A DNA stretch of 8,597 nt from Rhizobiaceae bacterium (GCA_913776675.1 CAJYRE010000176.1:1-8597); one strand, 5' to 3'. Numbered from the stretch's first letter, positions 1 through 7,192 are shown. A program made the numbers and translations. Notes: a model not told the origin generated them from the sequence alone.

Positions 1-125
1 AGCTCGCCATAAATGCCGCCAAAACCTTCCACATGGGTGTAGCCTGCCGCTGCCAGCTTTTGAAAAACGCCGGAGTAGGGTTGAAAATTGCGTGCGCTGT
101 AAAGCTGAAAACCAAGATTTGTCAT
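1..125 (-). CDS. Sugar phosphate isomerase/epimerase family protein, N-terminal part only
   Basis: The visible part is the first 41 codons; the gene continues beyond the left edge. It begins MTNLGFQLYSARNF and reaches a GYTHVEGFGG segment. This layout, a first beta strand reading 'LGFQLYSAR' followed by a helix and a 'G(Y/F)xxVE' second strand, is typical of the xylose-isomerase-like TIM-barrel superfamily (AP endonuclease 2 / sugar isomerase-epimerase type). Known members interconvert or epimerise sugars and 3-keto-sugars, usually with a divalent metal. The start is well supported by AGGAGG about 8 nt before the ATG. It lies 60 nt downstream of the beta-mannosidase on the same strand, so it probably shares that transcript and acts on the sugar released from the imported glycoside. 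The exact substrate cannot be read from this fragment, and no catalytic residues are visible. Confidence 0.72.
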   Translation of the reverse strand, partial: MTNLGFQLYSARNFQPYSGVFQKLAAAGYTHVEGFGGIYGE

Positions 126-185
126 AGATACTTCCTCCTCAAAGATCATGAATAGCGCCCCGGAAAGGCGCAATGGCGAAGACCA

Positions 186-2627
186 TCACTCCGCCGTTTG
201 GCAGGAATAAAGGTCGTAAAGTCGGAACACAGGAACCTCACCGGGCGGCAAAGGTATGGATGGGGTAAAGGTGATGGTGCGGCTCTCGCCAGCCGTGAGA
301 TCAAAGGCGTTATCGCTGTAACGTCCGGGCGTTGCGCTCTCAGCCATCACAAACAGCGCAAGGCCGCTGGCGCTGATGGTCAACTCAAAACTGCCATTGG
401 CTTTTGCTGTCACCTCATGAGACAGGCCAGAGGGTAAAAGCTCCAGCGCTTTATAAGTGCTATGGATATAATGGCCGGAGCCACTCATGCCATTGGATGC
501 AACAAAATTCCACATAATCATTGGATTATCAGAAAATTCTGAAGCTTCAATGGAAGCAAGAACTGCCGCTTTATCCGGGTCACACTGGGCTGTAGCGGAG
601 GTGAGCGGGATGCGCTCACCAGCCAATGTGAGCGCAAACACGCTCACATCAATGGTCACCGCTTCCGCCGTATCATTGACCATGGAAAACTCAATCGTTT
701 CTCCATTGGGAATGGCGGCTACCGCCACCGGCTGAAAGAAGCGCTTGACCATGTAATGCATGGCCTTCCAGCCGCCGCCGTAATCAAGGCTCGCCCACGA
801 CGCCACCGGCCAAGTGTCATTGAGCTGCCAATAGAGCGCGCCCATGCAATGGGGCTTGAGCGAGCGCCAATATTCCACCGCTGTCTTGATCGCCAAACCC
901 TGCTGGATCTGGCTGAGATAGACGAAATTGGCAAAATCCTTGGGAAAGCGGAAATAGCGGAACATAGTGCCCGCAATGCGCTCATTGCCGCCCGCGTTTT
1001 TTTGGTGCAGCTCGATGACCGGTGAGGCGATGTTCATGTCCTTTGCTTCCGCAAAGCTCTCAATCACCGGCAAGGATGTGTAGGATTGAAAGCCGAACTC
1101 CGAGCAGAAGCGCGGTTTGATGCTGCGGTAATTGTCAAAACTCTTGTTCTCGTGCCAGACAGACCAATAGTGCATATCGCCAGAGCCATCGGCGTGCCAT
1201 GCATCGCCATAATCCAGATAGCCGGATGCCGGGCTGGATGGCCACCAGATGCCTTGCGGGAAGGCGCGTTTGACGCCCTGCTCTATCACCCGGTTCAGGC
1301 GGTCATAGGCCACCAGATAGCGATCACGATTGTTGCGGCTTTCATCAAACCATGTCAGCGCGCCAACCAATTCATTATCACCACACCAAAGCGCAATCGA
1401 AGGATGGCTTGAGAGCCTACGAACCTGATAATCTACCTCTTTGGCGACATTATCGAGAAAATCCTCAGTGCAAGGGTAGAGATTGCAGGAGAACATAAAA
1501 TCCTGCCAGACCATCAAGCCCATACGGTCGCACAGATCATAAAACCAGTCCGGCTCATAAAACCCGCCGCCCCAGACACGGATCATGTTCATGTTGGCAT
1601 CAACAGCCGATTGCAGCAGGTCTTCGGTTTTCGAAGGCGTTGATTTGGAAAAGACGGCATCCGCCGGAATCCAGTTGGCACCCCGGCAGAAAATTTCCCG
1701 ACCATTGACCCGGAAGGCAAACCGGCTTCCAGCCTCATCCGCATCGGTCAAAAGTTCAATGGTGCGAAGGCCAATCTGCTTTTCTACGCGCTCGCCGGGC
1801 ACATCCACACTCAACGCATACAGCGCCTGCTCGCCACTGCCCGCAGGCCACCACAGACGTGGATTTTCCACCTCGAACACATGCCTGATCACCGTTTCTC
1901 CGGCATTCACGCCGCAGTCGAGCCGCACCCGCTCACCATCAAATTCAAAATGCACCGGGACAACGGCAGGGGCGCTGGCATAAAGGGTTGCCCTCACCGT
2001 CAACTCCACCCGACCGTCAGCATGGTGAAGCTGCTGGGTTTCCACATGTTCAATCCGCGCCGGGTCCAGCTTACGAATGGCAACCGTGCCGTAGAGGCCC
2101 AATGGAGCAATGGCGATATTCCAATCCCAGCCGAAATGGCATTGGGGTTTGCGCAGCATATTGCCATTGGCAATCGGCGAATTGCCGGGATGGTATGGCA
2201 CATAAAACGGCTGGCGCGCCTGCCGCTCCGCTCCGGCCTTGATGCTGGAGTGAATGACAATGCGGATGGTGTTTTCACCCGGCTGAAGCGCAGCACTCAC
2301 ATCGGGCCGGTAACGGCGAAAGCAGTTGTCGGCAGACAGCACCGGAACATCATTGATAAACACCACCGCCACGGTATCGAGATAGTCAATATCCAGATAC
2401 CAATCGCCCTCAACATGGTTGATGGTGAATGTGCGGGTCAGCACCCAATCGGCCTCGGCCACCCATTGCACCACCTCTTCATTGCGCCCGAAATAGGGAT
2501 CGGCAATGATGTTTGCAGAATGGAGAGCGCTATGCACATCGCCGGGAATGGTGATGGTGCAAGCATGCTCACCTGCGGATGTGGCAAGCTGCCATGGGCC
2601 GGAAAGGTCGAGGTTGGTTTCAGACAT
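186..2627 (-). CDS. GH2 beta-mannosidase, cytoplasmic
   Basis: This 813-residue protein hydrolyses terminal beta-D-mannosyl residues from manno-oligosaccharides or other beta-mannosides (EC 3.2.1.25 by family). It has the GH2 plan: an N-terminal jelly-roll sugar-binding domain (about 1-185), an immunoglobulin-like domain (about 190-290), a catalytic TIM barrel (about 300-640) and C-terminal beta domains. The barrel carries WGGGFYEPDWFYDLCDRMG (352-370), then VWQDFMFSCNLYP (373-385), both characteristic of beta-mannosidases. The likely acid/base is E419 in WCGDNE and the likely nucleophile is E510 in FCSEFGFQS. Their 91-residue spacing fits characterised family members. No signal peptide is seen, so the substrate is probably imported first. 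The chosen ATG has GAGGAA 7 nt upstream. An in-frame ATG at 2717 would add 30 residues, but it lies inside a repeat and encodes an implausible Arg/Cys-rich extension. The length is normal for the family. GH2 exo-glucosaminidase is the main alternative but fits the motifs less well. Confidence 0.92.
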   Translation of the reverse strand: MSETNLDLSGPWQLATSAGEHACTITIPGDVHSALHSANIIADPYFGRNEEVVQWVAEADWVLTRTFTINHVEGDWYLDIDYLDTVAVVFINDVPVLSADNCFRRYRPDVSAALQPGENTIRIVIHSSIKAGAERQARQPFYVPYHPGNSPIANGNMLRKPQCHFGWDWNIAIAPLGLYGTVAIRKLDPARIEHVETQQLHHADGRVELTVRATLYASAPAVVPVHFEFDGERVRLDCGVNAGETVIRHVFEVENPRLWWPAGSGEQALYALSVDVPGERVEKQIGLRTIELLTDADEAGSRFAFRVNGREIFCRGANWIPADAVFSKSTPSKTEDLLQSAVDANMNMIRVWGGGFYEPDWFYDLCDRMGLMVWQDFMFSCNLYPCTEDFLDNVAKEVDYQVRRLSSHPSIALWCGDNELVGALTWFDESRNNRDRYLVAYDRLNRVIEQGVKRAFPQGIWWPSSPASGYLDYGDAWHADGSGDMHYWSVWHENKSFDNYRSIKPRFCSEFGFQSYTSLPVIESFAEAKDMNIASPVIELHQKNAGGNERIAGTMFRYFRFPKDFANFVYLSQIQQGLAIKTAVEYWRSLKPHCMGALYWQLNDTWPVASWASLDYGGGWKAMHYMVKRFFQPVAVAAIPNGETIEFSMVNDTAEAVTIDVSVFALTLAGERIPLTSATAQCDPDKAAVLASIEASEFSDNPMIMWNFVASNGMSGSGHYIHSTYKALELLPSGLSHEVTAKANGSFELTISASGLALFVMAESATPGRYSDNAFDLTAGESRTITFTPSIPLPPGEVPVFRLYDLYSCQTAE

Positions 2628-2660
2628 GTTGGGTTTCCTCGGCTGAAAGCATGATCTTTT

Positions 2661-2674
2661 TCGAAACGTTGAAG
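2661..2674. promoter_or_regulatory. Possible third AACGTTG site upstream of beta-mannosidase
   Basis: GAAACGTTG occurs here, 34 nt or more upstream of the beta-mannosidase ATG, and shares these nine bases with the site in front of the binding-protein gene. If functional, it would let the local LacI repressor control the beta-mannosidase separately from the transporter. Its symmetry beyond AACGTT is poor. The adjoining AGCATGATCTTTTTCGAAA resembles, from memory, the start of another repeat common between rhizobial genes, so it may be a repeat remnant rather than an operator. Confidence 0.25.
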
Positions 2675-2682
2675 CAAGAATC

Positions 2683-2884
2683 ACCCCCCTCTGTCCTGCC
2701 GGACATCTCCCCCTCAAGGGGGGAGATCAGGGATGAAACCACTCGCTTCATCTTGAATACTCCATCTCGTGGCTGCTCAATTTCAGCACCAAACCAAAAC
2801 GCATTTGTGTGAGATCGTCCGGAGCGCAAACCCCAACCAATCTCCCCCCTTGAGGGGGAGATGTCCGGCAGGACAGAGGGGGGT
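2683..2884. repeat. Inverted-repeat intergenic element, rhizobial RIME/MITE-like
   Basis: Two arms, 2684-2727 and 2840-2883, are perfect 44-bp inverted copies of each other (45 bp counting the outer A/T pair), separated by 112 bp of non-repeated sequence. Each arm holds two smaller hairpins: TGTCC-TGCC-GGACA and ATCTCCCCC-TCAAG-GGGGGAGAT. No open reading frame or transposase is present. Arms with this 'CCTGCCGGACATCTCCCCCTC' character are, from memory, scattered between genes in many Rhizobiales and resemble described rhizobial intergenic mosaic elements; the exact family name is not certain. It sits 16 nt after the ATPase stop and 55 nt before the beta-mannosidase start. Read through on the minus strand, it would fold into a very strong stem and could weaken, process or end the transporter transcript. 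Confidence 0.85.
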
Positions 2885-2900
2885 ATCACGCGCTCCACAC

Positions 2901-3983
2901 TCACAGCCGCACTTCCGTCTTTGCATCAAACAGTGATGCCACAGACATATCGAAGGAAAGATTGACTGTGCTTCCCGGCGCATAACGCCGCGTTCCGGCA
3001 ATGCGCACCGACAGGCTTTGCCCGGCCAGTTTCAGCCACAACAGATTGTCGGCACCCATGGGTTCTTCAATATCCACTGTTGCGATGTGGCCCGTATGAC
3101 CGGGTGCATCGACAGCAATATGCTCTGGCCGAACACCCAGAATAACCTCACGGCCTGCATCCAGTTTGGTGTCTGCATCATAGCCGTTCAGGGCAAAATC
3201 CACGCCACCGCTGGAAAACACCACGGCACCGTTCTTTTCCACCAATTGCCCCTTGAAGAAATTCATCGATGGTGAGCCGATGAAGCCCGCCACGAACAGA
3301 TTGCGTGGGCGATTGTAGATGGTCATCGGATCATCCAACTGCTGGATCACCCCATTTTTCATAATGGCAATGCGATCTGCCAGCGTGAGCGCCTCGATCT
3401 GATCGTGCGTTACATAGATCATCGTATTCTTTAGCTGTTGATGCAGCCGCTTGATTTCCACGCGCAGCTCGGCGCGCAATTTGGCGTCGAGATTGGACAG
3501 CGGCTCATCAAACAGGAACACATCCACATCGCGCACCAATGCCCGGCCAATGGCCACACGCTGGCGCTGACCGCCAGACAGTTCGGCGGGTTTGCGCTTC
3601 AAAAGCGGGCCGATTTGCAGAATCTCGGATGCCCGCGCCACACGCTTGTCGATCTCGTCCTTGGGCATTTTTGCCACTTGCAGGCCAAAGGAGAGGTTTT
3701 TCTCCACCGTCATCTGCGGATAGAGCGCATAGGACTGAAACACCATGCCGATGCCCCGGTCTTTTGGCTCTTCCCAGGTGACGTTTTTGTCCTTGATGAA
3801 AATCTGGCCTTCCGACACATCCAGAAGACCGGCGATGCAATTGAGCAGCGTGGATTTGCCACAGCCGGATGAGCCAAGCAGCACCAGAAACTCGCCATCG
3901 GCAATATCGAGATTGAGGTCTTTCAGCACCGTCACGGCACCAAAGCTCAAGGAAAGGTCACGGATAGAAACACTGGTATTCAT
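2901..3983 (-). CDS. Sugar ABC transporter ATP-binding subunit (MalK/UgpC/MsmK type)
   Basis: This 360-residue protein hydrolyses ATP on the cytoplasmic face to drive the adjacent permease pair. The nucleotide-binding domain is complete: Walker A GSSGCGKST (37-45), Q-loop glutamine 83 in VFQSYALYP, signature LSGGQ (135-139), Walker B VFLFDE (155-160), D-loop around SNLDA, and switch histidine 193 in YVTHD. From about residue 235 to the end is the OB/TOBE-type domain of CUT1 sugar ATPases, including GVRPEHI at 283-289. The length is typical. The ATG follows the permease stop after only three bases, with a purine-rich GAAGGGG just upstream, so translation is probably coupled. Such ATPases can serve several sugar transporters, but its place here as the last transporter gene argues that this is its main partner. 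Confidence 0.95.
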   Translation of the reverse strand: MNTSVSIRDLSLSFGAVTVLKDLNLDIADGEFLVLLGSSGCGKSTLLNCIAGLLDVSEGQIFIKDKNVTWEEPKDRGIGMVFQSYALYPQMTVEKNLSFGLQVAKMPKDEIDKRVARASEILQIGPLLKRKPAELSGGQRQRVAIGRALVRDVDVFLFDEPLSNLDAKLRAELRVEIKRLHQQLKNTMIYVTHDQIEALTLADRIAIMKNGVIQQLDDPMTIYNRPRNLFVAGFIGSPSMNFFKGQLVEKNGAVVFSSGGVDFALNGYDADTKLDAGREVILGVRPEHIAVDAPGHTGHIATVDIEEPMGADNLLWLKLAGQSLSVRIAGTRRYAPGSTVNLSFDMSVASLFDAKTEVRL

Positions 3984-3986
3984 GAT

Positions 3987-4925
3987 TTACCCCTTCACAG
4001 CGCCAGCGGCGATACCGCGCACAAACAGACGCCCAGAGACGAAATAGATAATCAGGGGAACAGCGCCGGTTAAAATCGTCGCGGCCATGTTGACGTTATA
4101 TTCCTTCACGCCCTGCACCGAGTTGACGATATTGTTGAGCTGCACCGTCATGGGATAGGATTCAGGCCGGGTGAACACCACGCCAAACAGGAAGTCGTTC
4201 CAGATGCCCGTCACCTGCAAAATCATTGCCACCACAAAAATCGGCAGGGACATGGGCAACATGATGCGGAAATAGATCTGCCAGAACCCTGCCCCATCCA
4301 CCCGCGCCGCCTTGAACAATTCCTCCGGCAATGAGGAAAAGTAATTGCGAAACAGCAGCGTCAAAATCGGCATACCGAAGATGGTGTGAACAATCACAAG
4401 GCCGGACAGCGAGCCATAGATCCCCACTTCGCGCAGGATGATCACAATCGGATAGATCATCACCTGATAGGGAATGAAGGCCCCCACCACCAGCACGGCA
4501 AAGAACAGATTGGCTCCCTTGAACCTCCAGTTGGCCAGCGAATAACCGCTCACAGACGCGATTAGAATGGAGATCACCATGGACGGAACGGTAATGCGCA
4601 CCGAATTCCAGAAGCCACGCGACAGGCCATCGCAATTGAGACCCGTACAGGCCTCGCTCCACGCTTTCACCCATGGTTCAAATGTGATTTCGACCGGCGG
4701 TGAGAAAATATTGCCCAGCCGGATTTCCGGCATTCCCTTCAGCGAGGTCACCACCATGACGTAGAGCGGCAGAAGATAATAGACGGCGGCCACAAACAGA
4801 ATGCCGTAGAGCATGATGTTGCGGGAGGACAGCACCCGCTTTGGCTTGGCCCCTTGCGGCCCTTCTTTCAGGCGCTTTTCAGGACTTTTGTGATCGGATA
4901 ATTTGATAATGGAACGGTCAGCCAC
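3987..4925 (-). CDS. Sugar ABC transporter inner-membrane permease, MalG/GtsC-like
   Basis: This is the second membrane subunit of the CUT1 sugar importer, 312 residues from a GTG start. A charged cytoplasmic N-terminus (about 1-35) leads into about six membrane segments, beginning near 37-60. The cytoplasmic EAA loop that docks on the ATPase is clear: EELFKAARVDGAGFW (201-215), with DG at 210-211, followed by an MLP turn. The loop after the first membrane helix has a cysteine pair, C93 and C98, in CTGLNCDG. I recall the same pattern in GtsC-type glucose permeases, which supports a glucose/mannose-like substrate. An ATG at 4967 would add 14 residues but has no ribosome-binding site. The GTG has GGAGGG exactly 7 nt upstream and overlaps the previous gene's stop in GTGGCTGA, so it is preferred. 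Confidence 0.92.
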   Translation of the reverse strand: MADRSIIKLSDHKSPEKRLKEGPQGAKPKRVLSSRNIMLYGILFVAAVYYLLPLYVMVVTSLKGMPEIRLGNIFSPPVEITFEPWVKAWSEACTGLNCDGLSRGFWNSVRITVPSMVISILIASVSGYSLANWRFKGANLFFAVLVVGAFIPYQVMIYPIVIILREVGIYGSLSGLVIVHTIFGMPILTLLFRNYFSSLPEELFKAARVDGAGFWQIYFRIMLPMSLPIFVVAMILQVTGIWNDFLFGVVFTRPESYPMTVQLNNIVNSVQGVKEYNVNMAATILTGAVPLIIYFVSGRLFVRGIAAGAVKG

Positions 4926-5820
4926 GCTTGCGCCCTCCAAATTCCAGATAGGCCCATGGGATGACAATGATGGCGACAGTGAGCAGCATCATGGTGGAGG
5001 CGGCAAACCCCTGTCCCAGATTTTGCGCCTGAAACATATAGTCATAAACATATTTGGCAGGCACTTCCGAGGCAATGCCGGGACCGCCACTGGTTTGTGC
5101 CACCACCAGATCATAGACCTTGACGATCCCGCTGGTGATGATGACCAGCGTGGTGATAAACACCGGCCGCATCATCGGAATGATGATCAGCAGATAGGTT
5201 TTCCAGGCCGGAATGCCATCCACGCGGGATGCCTTCCAGATGTCCTCATCAATGCCACGTAGCCCCGCCAGCATCAGGCACATCACCAGACCAGTGCCCT
5301 GCCACAGCCCGGCAATCAGAATGCCGTAGATGACGATGGACTGGTTATAGAGCGGATCGAAATTGAAATTGGTGAAGCCAATAGAGCGGATCACCGATTG
5401 AATGCCAAATTCGGGATTGAGAATCCATTGCCACACCAGACCCGTGACAATGAAGGACAGGGCAAAGGGATAGAGGAAAATCGTGCGAAACACATTTTCG
5501 AAGCGGATTTTCTGATCCATCAGCGCTGCCAGTACAAAGCCGATGACAAGGCTGAAAATCAGCGATAACACACCGTAAATTGCCAGATTTTCAATCGACA
5601 CGATCCAGCGGGCCGAAGCCCACAGGCGGTTATACTGATCAAGGCCAACAAAATTCAGCCTCGGCAAAAGCTTGGAATTGGTAAAGGAATAAATGACCGT
5701 CCATATGCTGCCCCCGAAGAAGATCACTGTTGCGATCAGGATCATCGGGATCGATGCAATTTTTGCATTCAAATTGCGCAGCCACCGGGTGGGTCGCGTG
5801 GTTTGGCCCTTGGCCATCAT
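4918..5820 (-). CDS. Sugar ABC transporter inner-membrane permease, MalF/GtsB-like
   Basis: This is the first membrane subunit of the importer, 300 residues. It has about six hydrophobic segments, with a first helix near 22-45 and others near 80-100, 112-133, 162-186, 208-230 and 270-290. The EAA loop for ATPase contact is IDEDIWKASRVDGIPAWKT (190-208), with DG at 201-202, followed by IIIPMMRP. There is no long periplasmic insertion of the enterobacterial MalF kind, as usual for CUT1 permeases. The start is the first of two tandem ATG codons, with AGGAGG 8 nt before it. The gene lies 121 nt after the binding-protein stop, across a stable hairpin, and overlaps the next permease by 8 nt, so the two subunits are probably made in equal amounts by coupled translation. 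Confidence 0.94.
   Translation of the reverse strand: MMAKGQTTRPTRWLRNLNAKIASIPMILIATVIFFGGSIWTVIYSFTNSKLLPRLNFVGLDQYNRLWASARWIVSIENLAIYGVLSLIFSLVIGFVLAALMDQKIRFENVFRTIFLYPFALSFIVTGLVWQWILNPEFGIQSVIRSIGFTNFNFDPLYNQSIVIYGILIAGLWQGTGLVMCLMLAGLRGIDEDIWKASRVDGIPAWKTYLLIIIPMMRPVFITTLVIITSGIVKVYDLVVAQTSGGPGIASEVPAKYVYDYMFQAQNLGQGFAASTMMLLTVAIIVIPWAYLEFGGRKRG
4933..4938 (-). promoter_or_regulatory. Ribosome-binding site that fixes the GTG start of the MalG-like permease
   Basis: GGAGGG on the minus strand lies inside the last codons of the upstream permease gene, 7 nt before the GTG at 4925. The in-frame ATG at 4967 is preceded by ATTGTCATCCC, which has no Shine-Dalgarno character. This decides the GTG start and the 8-nt overlap. 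Confidence 0.75.
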
Positions 5821-5878
5821 CAGAGCAACCTCCTCTTCTCACAGCCTAAAAATGAAAACTGAATATGCGTGGAGGCGC

Positions 5879-5907
5879 ATCAAAGCGGGCGGAAAACCCG
5901 CTTTGAT
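5879..5907 (-). other. Intercistronic hairpin between binding-protein and permease genes
   Basis: A perfect 11-bp stem, ATCAAAGCGGG paired with CCCGCTTTGAT, encloses a 7-nt loop. It lies 34 nt after the binding-protein stop and 58 nt before the first permease start. On the transcribed minus strand the stem is followed by GCGCC and not by a T-run, so it is not a standard intrinsic terminator for this operon. Hairpins in this position in sugar-transport operons commonly protect the upstream message, so that the binding protein is made in large excess over the membrane subunits. That role is inferred here. Confidence 0.6.
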
Positions 5908-5941
5908 TTTGCTCCGGCATCGTCTGTTTTAGATGACAGCC

Positions 5942-7177
5942 TCAATCAGCCGCTTTGAGAATTTCCGCAAAGCGCTTTTGGGCTGCCTCAGGCGTCATGG
6001 AGGGGTTGGCAAAGAACTGCGAGAACAGATCTTCTTTCTGTTTTTGTGTATCGGCAGAGAGAAGCTGATCGGTGCTGACCAAGACATTGCCCTTGCCCAA
6101 AATGGCAAGACCCTTCTTCATGCAGTCATTGGCGGCAGCAAGATCGACGTCACCCCGGATGGGCAGCGAGCCCTTCTTCAAATTGAAGGCAACCTGTGTT
6201 TTTGGATCAACAATGGTTTCTGCCAGAACATCCTGCGCCTTGGACTTTGCAGCATCCTTCAGCTTGGGGAAGTAGAAAGCATCACCGCCAGCGGTCAGAT
6301 ATTCATTCAGACCAAGACCCGGGAGGCAGGTGTAATCCTTGCCTGCCACCTTGCCAGCAAGCTGAAATTCGCCCTGCGCCCAGTCACCCATAACCTGACC
6401 ACCAGCCTTGCCGGTGATAACCATGTTGGTGGCCTGGTTCCAGTCCTGCACATTGGTGCCTGCGGCCAGCTTGCGGGCATCATCCACCGCCTTGAAAATC
6501 TTGGCAACTTCCGGTCCTGAGATTGTCGCCGCATCTCGATCCTTGAAGACCTTCATATAAAGATCTTTGCCGCCGAGCGAAATCATCAGCGTATCAACAA
6601 GGCCCGTTGCCTGCCACGGCTGACCACCAACCGCGAGCGGCTGAATGCCTGCCTTTTTCAAAGCTGGGCCTGCGGCCACAAACTCGTTCCAGTTTTTGGG
6701 AACCTCAACACCCGCCTTTTTGAAGGCGTCGTTGGACAGCCACAGCCATTGCCAGGAATGGATATTGACCGGCGCGCAATAGATTTTGCCATCAATGGTG
6801 CAGCTATCCAGCAGGCTTGCGGGCTTGATCACATCTTTCCAGTGGCCCTTGGTGGCCACATCCGTCAGATCGCGCATCAAACCGGCCTCCACCAGCTCCT
6901 GCGCCTGACGGCCGTGATTGAATTGTGTGGCACCCATCGGGTCGCCGCCGGTGATCCGGCTGATCATGATCGGGCGGGCCGTGCCGCCGGAACCGGCAAT
7001 GGCACCATCCACCCATTTATTGCCCGTAGCATCAAAAGCCTTGGCAAGCTCAGCAACCGCCGCAGCCTCGCCGCCCGATGTCCACCAATGGGTTACTTCC
7101 AGATCGGTCGCGCTGGCCATGCCGAATGGCAATGCCACTGTGGCGGCTAAAACCGCCGCGATGCCCCGAATATTCAT
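5942..7177 (-). CDS. Periplasmic sugar-binding protein of CUT1 ABC importer, GtsA-like (glucose/mannose type)
   Basis: This 411-residue solute-binding protein (SBP_bac_1 type) captures the sugar in the periplasm and delivers it to the permease pair. Residues 1-23 are a Sec signal peptide with one Arg, an Ala/Val-rich core and an ASA cleavage site before TDLEV. The mature start EVTHWWTSGGEAAAV, the APVNIHSWQW segment (135-144), the GGQPW segment (184-188), and the WNQATNMVITGKAG to MGDWAQGEF region (246-271) match my memory of GtsA-type glucose/mannose-binding proteins. Aromatic residues W31, W32, W142, W144 and W246 are good candidates for stacking on sugar rings. There is no lipobox cysteine, so it should be a free periplasmic protein. 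Cysteines 126, 134, 284 and 352 could form two disulphides. GGAGGAG lies 5 nt before the ATG. It is the first gene of the minus-strand operon and diverges from the LacI regulator. Confidence 0.93.
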   Translation of the reverse strand: MNIRGIAAVLAATVALPFGMASATDLEVTHWWTSGGEAAAVAELAKAFDATGNKWVDGAIAGSGGTARPIMISRITGGDPMGATQFNHGRQAQELVEAGLMRDLTDVATKGHWKDVIKPASLLDSCTIDGKIYCAPVNIHSWQWLWLSNDAFKKAGVEVPKNWNEFVAAGPALKKAGIQPLAVGGQPWQATGLVDTLMISLGGKDLYMKVFKDRDAATISGPEVAKIFKAVDDARKLAAGTNVQDWNQATNMVITGKAGGQVMGDWAQGEFQLAGKVAGKDYTCLPGLGLNEYLTAGGDAFYFPKLKDAAKSKAQDVLAETIVDPKTQVAFNLKKGSLPIRGDVDLAAANDCMKKGLAILGKGNVLVSTDQLLSADTQKQKEDLFSQFFANPSMTPEAAQKRFAEILKAAD

Positions 7178-7192
7178 TAGGTCTCCTCCCCA

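Noticed and set aside
155..171. Hairpin GCGCC-N7-GGCGC between beta-mannosidase and isomerase genes, considered as a terminator
   Set aside because: The stem is only 5 bp and no T-run follows on the transcribed strand. The next gene is 60 nt away on the same strand with a strong ribosome-binding site.
1881..2654. 257-codon plus-strand open frame
   Set aside because: It lies antisense to the beta-mannosidase, whose domains and catalytic motifs are clear. The translation has no recognisable domain and looks like a frame shadow.
2628..2717. N-terminal extension of the beta-mannosidase from an ATG at 2717
   Set aside because: The extension is encoded partly by the inverted-repeat arm and lacks a ribosome-binding site. 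The ATG at 2627 has one and gives a normal GH2 N-terminus.
2683..2884. Insertion sequence or CRISPR-like array
   Set aside because: There is no transposase frame, only two inverted arms and no regularly spaced direct repeats. It fits a small intergenic repeat element.
4926..4967. Longer permease form starting at ATG 4967
   Set aside because: No Shine-Dalgarno sequence precedes it and it would overlap the upstream gene by 50 nt. The GTG at 4925 has GGAGGG at ideal spacing.
5879..5907. Rho-independent terminator ending the binding-protein transcript
   Set aside because: On the minus strand the stem is followed by GCGCC with no T-run. The permeases downstream need to be expressed and no other promoter is obvious.
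5933..6520. 195-codon plus-strand open frame
   Set aside because: It is antisense to the C-terminal part of the binding-protein gene. It shows no family features and is explained by the reading frame of the real gene.
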